The notes under the pieces are model-generated. The model was not told the origin of the DNA and searched no databases. It was given only the letters and a program-made list of their open reading frames with translations. A DNA stretch of 39,474 nucleotides from Streptomyces rhizosphaerihabitans (GTDB taxonomy: Bacteria > Actinomycetota > Actinomycetes > Streptomycetales > Streptomycetaceae): contig NZ_JAODTZ010000066.1 of NCBI RefSeq assembly GCF_025399795.1, positions 1-39,474 on the forward strand. The letters are read 5' to 3'. The position numbers and the translations under genes were made by a program. Below are positions 15,316 to 23,008 of this stretch, piece after piece. Each line of letters opens with the position of its first letter. Position 1 is the first letter of the stretch.

Positions 15316-15394
15316 ACGGTCGCCGTGTCCACGGGTCGCCGTGTCCACGGGTCGCTGTGCCCAGGGGGCGTCGTGCCCACAGGGCGCCGCTCCC
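15316..15394. repeat. degenerate 16-bp tandem repeat in a convergent gap
   Basis: Five diverging units of about 16 bp (type ACGGGTCGCCGTGTCC) start at 15316, 15331, 15347, 15363 and 15379. The array begins 7 bp after the TIGR03086 stop codon. The rest of the 214-bp gap to the FBP gene shows no gene. Confidence 0.7.
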
Positions 15395-15522
15395 GCGGCG
15401 GCGGCCCGCCGGGAACGGTGCGAAGCCCGGCGACCCGCCCAGGACGGCGGCACCGGCGCCGCCTCGGACGCGGGCGTCGAAGCCACCGTGGACGCGGACA
15501 CGGGCGCCGGAGCCTTCGCGGC

Positions 15523-16026
15523 TCAGTCCCGCAGCTTCGCCAGGAAGGCGGACAGGTTGCCGACCGTCCGGGCGATCTGCTGCTCCGTCGTGAGGGTCTC
15601 CTCGAAGCGGCTTCCCGACCGGAGGTCCCGCTTCCCGCGGACGTAGAGGGAACAGGCGAGGTCGGCGCAGATGTAGACGCCGACCGAATTGCCCTCGCGG
15701 CCCGCCGCGCCCGCCTTGCGGGCCGTCATCAGCGAGACCCCGTCGCCCGGGTGCGTGGTCAGGCACAGCGAGCACATGCTGCGGTGCGGAAGTCCGCGCC
15801 GGGAGGAGGGGAGGCGCAGGGTGATCCCTACGAGCCCCCCTTCGCCCCCTTCCCGTTCGGTGACGAGATAGCTGCGGTCGGGCGCACCGGGATCCCGCCA
15901 GCCCAGGAAGTCCAGGTCGTCCCAGGGGCGTTCGTCGAGATCACGAGGCGTCGCGAGCCGTTTGGCCTCGCCCCGGGAGCAGTTGACGAACGAGTTGCGG
16001 ATGTCCTGCTCGGTGAGTGATCTCAT
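15523..16026 (-). CDS. FBP-domain protein (elongation-factor-G-binding, FusB-like)
   Basis: A 167-residue protein of the FusB/FBP family, which binds EF-G and, in staphylococci, releases it from fusidic-acid-stalled ribosomes. The treble-clef zinc site is explicit: MCSLCLTTHPGDG (Cys85, Cys88) and VYICADLACSLY (Cys120, Cys125). The N-terminal LTEQDIRNSFVNCSRGEAKRL and WDDLDFLGWRDP segments and a C-terminal helix (NLSAFLAKLRD) complete the fold. ATG 16026 follows CAGGAGGACTCC. It is divergent from a DUF3626 gene, with a perfect 22-bp-arm operator between them. Whether it gives fusidic acid resistance here is not shown. Confidence 0.88.
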   Translation of the reverse strand: MRSLTEQDIRNSFVNCSRGEAKRLATPRDLDERPWDDLDFLGWRDPGAPDRSYLVTEREGGEGGLVGITLRLPSSRRGLPHRSMCSLCLTTHPGDGVSLMTARKAGAAGREGNSVGVYICADLACSLYVRGKRDLRSGSRFEETLTTEQQIARTVGNLSAFLAKLRD

Positions 16027-16056
16027 GGAGTCCTCCTGGGTGCCGGGTACCGACGT

Positions 16057-16083
16057 CCAAAACCTAGGGGTACTAGGTTTTGG
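16057..16083. promoter_or_regulatory. perfect 11-bp-arm inverted repeat between the FBP and DUF3626 genes
   Basis: CCAAAACCTAG and CTAGGTTTTGG surround GGGTA. The repeat sits 30 bp from the FBP start and 33 bp from the DUF3626 start, inside both likely promoters. It is AT-rich against its surroundings. It is best read as an operator for one regulator acting on both genes; a hairpin is the alternative. Confidence 0.65.
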
Positions 16084-16116
16084 CCGAGGATATCTAGTTC
16101 CATCAAGGGGGAACCA

Positions 16117-17028
16117 ATGAATTTCGGGGAGGATCCGACGAAGCGGAACGGGCTCACGCCGCAGGAACGGGCGCTGCGTCATGTCGCGGCCCGTTCCTCC
16201 GGGCCCGCACTGGATCCCGCGCTGCGACTGACCCTGAACTTCCATCCGGACCGGCTCGTGCGCGGGATCCCGATCCTGGAGGCGCTGGCCCAGGACGGTG
16301 TGTACCGCTCGCAGTTCGTCACGGGCACGAGCAACGGCGGGCTGACCGCGCACCCCGGCGGCGACCGGTGGCGCTGGGAGAGCCGGATCTTCGGCGGGGC
16401 CTACGACACCGCGCCCCCCGAGGAACGCCCGGTCTACGGTGCGCTCAACTTCCGCCGCCAACTCGTCGGAGCGGCACCCCGGTTCGGCTCGTCGCACTTC
16501 CGGCTGACCGGCGAGACGCTTTTCCGTGCCACCTTCTGCTACCCCGACAGCGCGGCCGAACCGTCCGCGTTCGGCGTCGCGGGCGGGATGGCCCTCATCG
16601 AGGCCGCCGAGGCGGACGACCGGGATGCCCTCGACGACTACATCGAGGCGCAGGTGCACGGACGGGTCGTCCCGGCCCGGGACATGGAGGCCCTGGTCCT
16701 CGACGCCTCCTACCGGGGCACGCCCGTCGAGGCCGCGGCGCGCCTCCTGCCCTGCCCGATCGCCTGGCATCCGGGATACCGCCTCGGCGTCGAGGAGCTG
16801 CGCCTGCGGCCCGACTTCCGCGGCCCCGAATACGTCGAGCTCGGCGCCCGTATCGCCGAGGACGGCCACCTCGACCCGCGGATCATCGGCGACGCCGCCC
16901 GCACCGGCCGCTACGACCCCCAGGACCTGAAGAAGGTCTGGCACTGCCTCGCCCGCTTCGGCGCTCCGGAGGGCGCAGGGACGGCGGCGAGAGACCGGGT
17001 CCCAGGTGTCAGGACACCCAACGCGTAG
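16117..17028 (+). CDS. DUF3626 domain protein
   Basis: A 303-residue protein matching DUF3626. Its conserved run comprises LNFHPDR (residues about 44-50), GVYRSQFVTGTSNGGLT, WRWESRIFGGAYD and RPVYGALNF, then SSHFRLTGE and RATFCYPDS. The biochemical role is unknown. The invariant His, Arg, Ser-x-Gly and Glu residues look like a catalytic pocket. I considered a distant ADP-ribosyltransferase fold, but that is speculation. ATG 16117 follows AAGGGGG. It shares a 91-bp divergent region and a perfect inverted repeat with the FBP gene, so both probably answer the same signal. Confidence 0.8.
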   Translation: MNFGEDPTKRNGLTPQERALRHVAARSSGPALDPALRLTLNFHPDRLVRGIPILEALAQDGVYRSQFVTGTSNGGLTAHPGGDRWRWESRIFGGAYDTAPPEERPVYGALNFRRQLVGAAPRFGSSHFRLTGETLFRATFCYPDSAAEPSAFGVAGGMALIEAAEADDRDALDDYIEAQVHGRVVPARDMEALVLDASYRGTPVEAAARLLPCPIAWHPGYRLGVEELRLRPDFRGPEYVELGARIAEDGHLDPRIIGDAARTGRYDPQDLKKVWHCLARFGAPEGAGTAARDRVPGVRTPNA

Positions 17029-17167
17029 ACCTGGGCACCCAGTTGGGACGGGGGCGCGCCCCGGCGCCAGGTCAGGGGTGGCGGGTGCGACGTCACACAC
17101 CGACTGCGGCCCACGGGTCCACCTGGCAGAGTGGGATGCATGGGCAGGGCGAACCGAGGGGGCTGGT

Positions 17168-18151
17168 ATGGACAGTTGGGAGCGGGCACGGTGGGCTCTT
17201 GAGAGGGCGGGGCTGTCGTCCGGGAGTCTCGCCGAGCGCCGGGCTCTGTCCGGCGGCACGTACAACGCCGTCGAGGAGCTACGGCTCGCCGACGGAAGCC
17301 GTTACGTCCTGAAGGTCCCTCCGCCGGACACCGTTCCCGCTCTGGCGTACGAGCGCCGACTCCTGCTCTCCGAGGCGGAGTTCTGCCGTCAGGCGGTCGG
17401 CGCCGGTGTACCGGCACCCCGGACTGTCGGAGAGCCCGGGGACGGCCATCTGCTGATGACGTACTGTCCGGGCGAGCCCTGGGGAGACCTGCCGGACGGG
17501 GAACGCGGACCGCTCCGGCAGGAGTTGGGGCGGATGGTCGCGCGGCTGCACGCGGTCGTCGGCCCCGGTTTCGGCTACCCCTCCGGTGCCCTCGGCCCGC
17601 TCGCCCCCGACTGGCGGACCGCCTTCACCGGAATGTACGACGCCGTCCTGGACGATGCCCGTCGCTACCGGGCCTGGCTGCCCCGTCCCGTGGACGAGGT
17701 GGCCCGCGTGGCGCGGACCGTCTTCGACGCGCTGGACGACGTCACGGTCCCCCGCCTCGTCCACTTCGACCTGTGGCAGGGGAACATCCTCGTCGAGCGT
17801 ACGAAGGCGGGCCCCAGGATCGGCGGCCTGATCGACGGCGAGCGCATGCTCTGGGGGGACCCGCTCGCCGACTTCGTCTCCCTGGCACTGCTCGGCGACA
17901 TCCGGCGGGACGAGGACTTCCTGGCGGGCTATCAAGAAGTGCGCGGAGGCGTCGAGTTCGATGAGTCGGCCCGGCGACGCCTGGCCCTCTACCGCAGCTA
18001 TCTCTACCTGATCATGCTCGTCGAGACCGTGCCCCGCGCACCCGGCGACGAGAAGGTCGCCTGGGTGCGCGAGGCGGTGGCCCCTCAACTGACGGACGCC
18101 CTCGACGAGATCGGCCGAAGCGCGACCGCTGCCGCTGACAGGAACGGCTAG
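17168..18151 (+). CDS. phosphotransferase family protein (APH/choline-kinase fold)
   Basis: A 327-residue kinase-like protein. LSGGTYNAVEELRL is the nucleotide loop and YVLKVP carries the conserved Lys. The catalytic loop is HFDLWQGNIL (His199, Asp201, Asn206). The metal-binding motif reads LIDGERMLWGDP, with DGE where most family members have DFD, DFE or DWE. The family phosphorylates aminoglycosides, macrolides, amino alcohols and other small hydroxyl compounds. Nothing here fixes the substrate, and a resistance role should not be assumed. ATG 17168 follows GAGGGGGCTGGT. The gene appears to be monocistronic. Confidence 0.85.
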   Translation: MDSWERARWALERAGLSSGSLAERRALSGGTYNAVEELRLADGSRYVLKVPPPDTVPALAYERRLLLSEAEFCRQAVGAGVPAPRTVGEPGDGHLLMTYCPGEPWGDLPDGERGPLRQELGRMVARLHAVVGPGFGYPSGALGPLAPDWRTAFTGMYDAVLDDARRYRAWLPRPVDEVARVARTVFDALDDVTVPRLVHFDLWQGNILVERTKAGPRIGGLIDGERMLWGDPLADFVSLALLGDIRRDEDFLAGYQEVRGGVEFDESARRRLALYRSYLYLIMLVETVPRAPGDEKVAWVREAVAPQLTDALDEIGRSATAAADRNG

Positions 18152-18157
18152 CGCCGC

Positions 18158-18172
18158 CACCGCGCCGCGGTG
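18158..18172. terminator. palindrome between convergent kinase and beta-glucosidase genes
   Basis: CACCGCG-c-CGCGGTG, 7 bp after the kinase stop codon. It could fold only with a forced loop and has no U-tract, so terminator function is tentative. CGCCGCGGTGA recurs about 40 bp further on. Confidence 0.35.
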
Positions 18173-18221
18173 ATCCCGTCTCCGGAACACCCGGCGTCGC
18201 TCCCGCGCCGCGGTGACTGCG

Positions 18222-19619
18222 TCAGGCCGCGTTGCGCGCGCCCGCGCGGTGCCGGCGGACGATCTCCGCGTAGCGGTGGCCGCTGCCCTTGATCGTGCGC
18301 TTCTGCGTCTTGTAGTCGACGTGCACCAGCCCGAACCGCTTGTCGTAGCCGTACGCCCACTCGAAGTTGTCCAGCAGCGACCAGGCGAAGTAGCCGGCCA
18401 GCGGAGCGCCCTTGCGGGCCGCCGAGGCGCAGGCCGCCAGGTGCTGTTCGAGATACGCGATGCGCTCCGGGTCGTCGACCGTGCCGTCGGGGCGTACGAC
18501 GTCGGGATAGGCGGAGCCGTTCTCCGTGACGTACAGCTTGCGGGCGCCGTATTCGTTCGTCAGCCGGAGCAGCAGACGCTCGATACCGGCGGCCTCGACC
18601 TCCCAGTCCATGCCGGTGCGGGGCACGCCGGGCCGGCTGACCGTACGCACGTGCGGGGCCGGACCGGTGGGGTCGTCGACCACGCTGGACGGGAAGTAGT
18701 AGTTGAGCCCCAGCCAGTCCAGCGGTGCGGCCATCGTCTCCAGGTCGCCGGCCACCTCGGGGAGTTCGACCCCGTAGACCTCGAGCATGTCGGCCGGGAA
18801 GCCGCGGTCGTGCACCGGGTCGAGCCACCAGCGGTTGGTGTGCCCGTCCAGCCGCTTCGCGGCCGCGACGTCCTCGGGCCGATCCGTGTTCGGCTCGACG
18901 CTGGAGAGGTTGTTGACGATGCCGATCCGGGCACCGGGCGCGGCGGCGCGGATCGCCTGCGTGGCCAGTCCGTGGCCGAGCAGGAGATGGTACGAGGCGC
19001 GGACCGCGGCCGTGAGGTCGGTCAGGCCCGGTGCCATCCGCCCCTCCAGATGACCGATCCAGGCCGAGCACAGCGGCTCGTTGAGGGTGGTCCAGTGCTG
19101 GACGCGGTCACCGAGCCGCTCCGCGACGACCGACGCGTAGGCGGCGAGGTGGTGGGCCGTGTCACGGGCCGGCCAGCCGCCCCGGTCCTGGAGCACCTGC
19201 GGCAGGTCCCAGTGGTAGAGGGTGACCGAGGGCGTGATGCCCGCCTCCAGCAGGCCGTCGATCAACGCGTCGTAGAAGTCGAGCCCCTTGGCGTTGACCG
19301 GGCCGTCGCCGCCCGGCATCACCCGCGGCCAGGCGATCGACAACCGGTAGGCGTCGGTCCCCAGTTGGCGCATGATTCCGATGTCCTCGCGCCAGCGGTG
19401 GTAGTGATCGCAGGCGGCGTCCCCGTCGTCGCCGTTGTCGATCTTGCCGGGGGTGTGGGAGAAGGTGTCCCAGATGGAGGGGGAGCGACCGTCCTCGGCG
19501 ACGGCTCCCTCGATCTGGTAGGCCGACGTGGCCGTGCCCCACAGGAAGTCCTCGGGGAGGGCGGCAAGGTCGATGGTCACTGAAGTCCCTTCGTCATCAA
19601 TGGGGTTGGCGTTGCTCAC
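18222..19619 (-). CDS. beta-glucosidase, glycoside hydrolase family 1
   Basis: A 465-residue retaining beta-glycosidase. The acid/base is Glu181 in TTLNEP and the nucleophile is Glu366 in YVTENG. FLWGTATSAYQIEG, HYHRWREDI, LYHWDLP and WSLLDNFEWAYGY complete the GH1 signature. No signal peptide is seen, so it cleaves imported disaccharides in the cytoplasm. GTG 19619 overlaps the stop codon of the upstream permease (AAGTGAGC), which suggests translational coupling; GTG 19580 with GAAGGGA upstream is a good alternative. It is the last gene of the operon binding protein, permease, permease, glucosidase. The likely substrates are cellobiose-type or other beta-glucosides. No CebR box was found. 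Confidence 0.95.
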   Translation of the reverse strand: MSNANPIDDEGTSVTIDLAALPEDFLWGTATSAYQIEGAVAEDGRSPSIWDTFSHTPGKIDNGDDGDAACDHYHRWREDIGIMRQLGTDAYRLSIAWPRVMPGGDGPVNAKGLDFYDALIDGLLEAGITPSVTLYHWDLPQVLQDRGGWPARDTAHHLAAYASVVAERLGDRVQHWTTLNEPLCSAWIGHLEGRMAPGLTDLTAAVRASYHLLLGHGLATQAIRAAAPGARIGIVNNLSSVEPNTDRPEDVAAAKRLDGHTNRWWLDPVHDRGFPADMLEVYGVELPEVAGDLETMAAPLDWLGLNYYFPSSVVDDPTGPAPHVRTVSRPGVPRTGMDWEVEAAGIERLLLRLTNEYGARKLYVTENGSAYPDVVRPDGTVDDPERIAYLEQHLAACASAARKGAPLAGYFAWSLLDNFEWAYGYDKRFGLVHVDYKTQKRTIKGSGHRYAEIVRRHRAGARNAA

Positions 19620-20518
19620 TTGACGGCTCCCGCCGTGAGGCCGGCGACGAGATAGCGCTGGAGCAGCAGGAAGCCGGCCACCACGGGGACGCTGACGACC
19701 AGCGAGGCGGCCATGATCTGGTTCCAGTACACGTCGTTGAGCGTGGAGTAGCCCTGCAGCCCGACGGCGAGTGTGCGGGTGGCGTCGTTGGTCATCACCG
19801 ACGCGAACAGCACTTCACCCCAGGCGGTCATGAAGGCGTAGACGGCGACCGCGACGATGCCGGGGATCGCGGCCGGAACGACGACACGGAAGAGCGCGCC
19901 GAGCGGCCCGCAGCCGTCCACCAGGGCCGCCTCGTCGAGATCGCGCGGCACCGAGTCGAAGTACCCGATCAGCATCCAGATCGAGAACGGCAGCGAGAAG
20001 GTGAGATACGTGAGGATCAGACCTCCGCGCGAGCCGAACAGCGCGATCCCGGTGGCGTTGCCGATGTTGACGTAGATCAGGAACAGCGGCAGCAGGAAGA
20101 GGATGCCGGGGAACATCTGGGTCGACAGCACGGTGACCGTGAAGACGCGCTTGCCGCGGAAGTTGTAGCGGCTGACGGCGTAGGCGGAGAAGACGGCGAT
20201 CACGACCGAGCAGGCCGTGGCCGCACCCGCCACGATCAGCGAGTTCACGAAGTACCGCGCCAGCGGCACCGTCGACCAGATGTCGATGTACGGCCGCAGC
20301 GTCAGGCCGCTCGGCACCCAGCGGAACTTCCCCGAGACGTCCGCGAGCGGCTTCAGCGAGCTGGAGACCATGACGTAGACGGGCACCAGGACGAAGCCGG
20401 TGAGCAGGGTGAGGAAGATCCGCCGGGACCACAGGAAGGACCGCGGCGGAGCCATCGGCGAGCGGGGGGTGGCCGACCGGGCGCCGGCCGAACGGATGGT
20501 GGTGGAGGTGCTAGACAT
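19616..20518 (-). CDS. carbohydrate ABC transporter permease (MalG/CebG type)
   Basis: A 300-residue inner-membrane protein with about six transmembrane segments (first FLTLLTGFVLVPVYVMVSSSL, last VVSVPVVAGFLLLQRYLVAGL). The ATPase-docking EAA loop is DEAALVDGCGPLGALFRVVVP. The N-terminus is long and Ser/Pro/Ala-rich. The C-terminus QRYLVAGLTAGAVK is typical of MalG-type permeases. It pairs with the permease upstream, whose end overlaps its start by 8 bp, and its stop overlaps the beta-glucosidase start. Confidence 0.95.
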   Translation of the reverse strand: MSSTSTTIRSAGARSATPRSPMAPPRSFLWSRRIFLTLLTGFVLVPVYVMVSSSLKPLADVSGKFRWVPSGLTLRPYIDIWSTVPLARYFVNSLIVAGAATACSVVIAVFSAYAVSRYNFRGKRVFTVTVLSTQMFPGILFLLPLFLIYVNIGNATGIALFGSRGGLILTYLTFSLPFSIWMLIGYFDSVPRDLDEAALVDGCGPLGALFRVVVPAAIPGIVAVAVYAFMTAWGEVLFASVMTNDATRTLAVGLQGYSTLNDVYWNQIMAASLVVSVPVVAGFLLLQRYLVAGLTAGAVK

Positions 20519-21530
20519 CGGCCGTCTTCCTTCCCCGGGAGGTCAGCAGCAGGTAGGCGCCGGTCACGACGAGCAGGAAGAGCAGCAGCAGTACGGACAT
20601 CGCCGAGCCGGTGCCGAAGTTCCAGGTGACGAAGGACGCCTGGTAGATGTGGACCGAGATGAGGTCCGCCGCGTCCGGGGCGGTCCTGCCGAACAGGACG
20701 AACGGCGTGTTGAAGTCGTTGAACGTCCACAGGAACAGCACCAGCACCAGGACCTGGTTGACCGGCCGCAGTGACGGCAGGGTGATGCGGCGCAACTGCT
20801 GCCACACACCGGCGCCGTCGAGGGCGGCGGCCTCGTACAGCTCGCCCGGGATGTTCTGCAGGCCCGCCATGACGATCAGGAAGGCGAAGGGCCAGCCCTT
20901 CCACACGGACACCACGAGCAGCGCGTAGAAGCTGTTGTCGCCGATCAGCCAGAAGGACGGCTTGTCGGTGAGGTGCAGCTGGTCGTGCAGGACGTGGTTC
21001 ACCAGGCCGTTGTCGTGCTGGAACATGAACACCCAGGTGATGACGGCCGCGTACACCGGCAGCGCGTACGGCACCAGGAACAGGGCCCGCAGCACACCGC
21101 GTCCCACGAAGTTGTCCTGCATGTAGATCGCGGCGGCCGTGCCGATCAGCCAGCACAGGCCGACCGAGAGCAGCGTGAAGGCGATGGTGACGAAGAAGGA
21201 GTGCAGCAGCGCCTCGCCGACGGGCTCGTCGAAGTGCACCGACACGGAGTAGTTGTCGAAGCCGGCCCAGGGCGCCGTGCCCCAGTCGCGGATGTAGAAC
21301 TGCGTGAGCTCCTTGAAGCTCATCACGATGCCGATCACCATCGGCACCAGGTGGACCAGGAGTTCGAGGACCAGCGCGGGCAGAAGCAGCAGGTAGGGCA
21401 GTCCGATGCGCTTGATCCGCCCGGTGCGGCGCGGGCCGCGCGCCGCACCGGGGGAGCTCTTGCGCACCGTCCGCTCGCCGGATTCGGCGGAGGCGGCGGT
21501 CGTGGTGGTCATGGTGGTGTCCGCACTCAC
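20511..21530 (-). CDS. carbohydrate ABC transporter permease (MalF/CebF type)
   Basis: A 339-residue inner-membrane protein. After a basic cytoplasmic N-terminus (residues 1-42) come about six transmembrane segments starting LPYLLLLPALVLELLVHLVP. The EAA loop is YEAAALDGAGVWQQLRRITLP. Its GTG start shares four bases (GTGA) with the stop of the binding-protein gene. It forms the transmembrane channel with the permease that follows. No ATP-binding subunit is encoded in the operon; in streptomycetes a shared ATPase such as MsiK often serves these transporters, which is inferred here. Confidence 0.95.
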   Translation of the reverse strand: MSADTTMTTTTAASAESGERTVRKSSPGAARGPRRTGRIKRIGLPYLLLLPALVLELLVHLVPMVIGIVMSFKELTQFYIRDWGTAPWAGFDNYSVSVHFDEPVGEALLHSFFVTIAFTLLSVGLCWLIGTAAAIYMQDNFVGRGVLRALFLVPYALPVYAAVITWVFMFQHDNGLVNHVLHDQLHLTDKPSFWLIGDNSFYALLVVSVWKGWPFAFLIVMAGLQNIPGELYEAAALDGAGVWQQLRRITLPSLRPVNQVLVLVLFLWTFNDFNTPFVLFGRTAPDAADLISVHIYQASFVTWNFGTGSAMSVLLLLFLLVVTGAYLLLTSRGRKTADV

Positions 21531-22840
21531 TTCTTCGGCATCTGCTGCTGGGCCTTCTCGAGCGCCGCCTTCACCGACGCCGTGGTCACCGCGCGTCCGC
21601 CGGCGGCGTCGGCGAACAGGCCCTTGATGGCCGTACCGACCGCGGTCTCGAACTGCGACTCGTCGGCGACCTGCGGCAGCGAGGCGGCACTCTTGGCCAG
21701 GGTGTCCTTGATGACCGCGTTCGAGGGGGAGTTGAACGCGGTGTCCGTCTGGGCGGTCTTGATCGGCGGGATCGTGGTGTACGCCTCGTTGAGGATCTTC
21801 TGCTCGGCGTCACTGGTCAGGAACTTCACGAACTTCGTGGCGCCGTCGAGGTTCTTGGAGTTCTTGAACACCGCGACGTTGATGCCCGCGACCATCGAGT
21901 TGACGTTCGTGCCCGTCCCCGGGGCGCCGGACTGCACGGGCACCGGGGCGATGCCGTACGCGTCCTCGCTCATGCCCTGCGACTTGAGGTTGGCGACCGC
22001 CGACTGCCACAGCAGCATCGCGTTCTTGCCCTTGGCGAAGTCGCTCACGGACTGGTTCTGCGCGTACTCGGCGTTGCCCGGGGCGATGATCTTGTCCTTC
22101 GCCATCAGGTCGACGTACTGCTTGACCGCCGAGACGACCCCGTCGCTGGTGAAGTCGGCCTTGCCGTCGGCGGTGAAGAAGTCGGCGCCGTGCTGCTTGG
22201 CGAAGACGAAGGCGTGGTGGATGTTCTCCGCGGGGTTCGACCCCTCCGCGCCGAGGCCCCACTTGCCGCCCTTGGAGAGCTTCTTGCCGTCGGCGATCAG
22301 CTCGTCCCAGGTGGCCGGCGGGCCCGCGATGCCGGCGTCGGCGAACATCTTCTTGTTGTAGTAGAGCGCGTAGGACATCGAGTACAGCGGCACGGCTGCG
22401 GGGTCCTTGCCCTCTGCTCCCGTGGAGCCGAGCACGGAGTCGACGAAGCGGTCCTTGCCGCCGATCTTGGCGAAGTTCTTCGCGTCCCACGGCAGCAGCG
22501 CGCCGGTGGCCTGCAGGGAGGCGCTCCAGCTGTTGCCTATGTTGAGGACGTCGGGGCCCTGACCCGAGGTCGTGGCGGTGAGGATCCGGTTCAGCAGGTC
22601 GGTCCAGGGAACGACCTCCAGCTTCACCTTGATGCCGGTGTCCTTCTCGAACTTGGCGATCTCGGGTCCGAGGACCTTCTTGTCGATCTCGATGCTGGCG
22701 CCCTGGTTGGACGCCCAGTACGTGAGCGTTTTCGGCGAGGCGTTGGACCCGCCGCTCGACGAGCCGCCGCCACAGGCGGTCGCGGCGGTCAGCAGAGAGA
22801 TGGTGACCGCACCTGCGGCCGCGGCTCGGATTCTGCGCAT
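21527..22840 (-). CDS. sugar-binding lipoprotein of an ABC transporter
   Basis: A 437-residue extracellular solute-binding protein of family 1. The signal peptide (MRRIRAAAAGAVTISLLTA) ends in a lipobox leading to Cys23 (ATAC-GGG), so it is anchored outside the membrane. A Gly/Ser linker follows. The mature part shows LTYWASN, PDVLNIGNSW, GPPATWDELIADGKKL and WGLGAEG, all usual in oligosaccharide-binding proteins of this type. It is the first gene of the operon. ATG 22840 follows AAAGGGAC. It diverges from a ROK regulator across a 168-bp promoter region. Confidence 0.95.
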   Translation of the reverse strand: MRRIRAAAAGAVTISLLTAATACGGGSSSGGSNASPKTLTYWASNQGASIEIDKKVLGPEIAKFEKDTGIKVKLEVVPWTDLLNRILTATTSGQGPDVLNIGNSWSASLQATGALLPWDAKNFAKIGGKDRFVDSVLGSTGAEGKDPAAVPLYSMSYALYYNKKMFADAGIAGPPATWDELIADGKKLSKGGKWGLGAEGSNPAENIHHAFVFAKQHGADFFTADGKADFTSDGVVSAVKQYVDLMAKDKIIAPGNAEYAQNQSVSDFAKGKNAMLLWQSAVANLKSQGMSEDAYGIAPVPVQSGAPGTGTNVNSMVAGINVAVFKNSKNLDGATKFVKFLTSDAEQKILNEAYTTIPPIKTAQTDTAFNSPSNAVIKDTLAKSAASLPQVADESQFETAVGTAIKGLFADAAGGRAVTTASVKAALEKAQQQMPKK

Positions 22841-22912
22841 GGCTGCTTATGTCCCTTTCCCGGAGGGAGACATGAGGGGCGTCCGCGTTCACTTCCCGAA
22901 CGATCCTCATGG

Positions 22913-22935
22913 CTTAATTTAGGACGTGAGTTAAG
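22913..22935. promoter_or_regulatory. candidate ROK operator in the divergent sugar-operon promoter
   Basis: CTTAA (22913-22917) and TTAAG (22931-22935) form an inverted pair 13 bp apart, in an AT-rich patch unlike the surrounding sequence (GGCTTAATTTAGG ... GAGTTAAGACC). It lies between the binding-protein gene and the ROK regulator gene, where a ROK repressor would be expected to act. Confidence 0.45.
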
Positions 22936-23008
22936 ACCCGGAAGAAAGTCGCGTCAAGGGATCGCACAGGGGTATCTTGCAGGTCGGGCAGGCCGGAAGG
23001 GACATCAC

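Noticed and set aside
22841..23008. CebR operator upstream of the sugar operon
   Set aside because: The 14-bp TGGGAGCGCTCCCA site or a close variant is absent from the divergent promoter.
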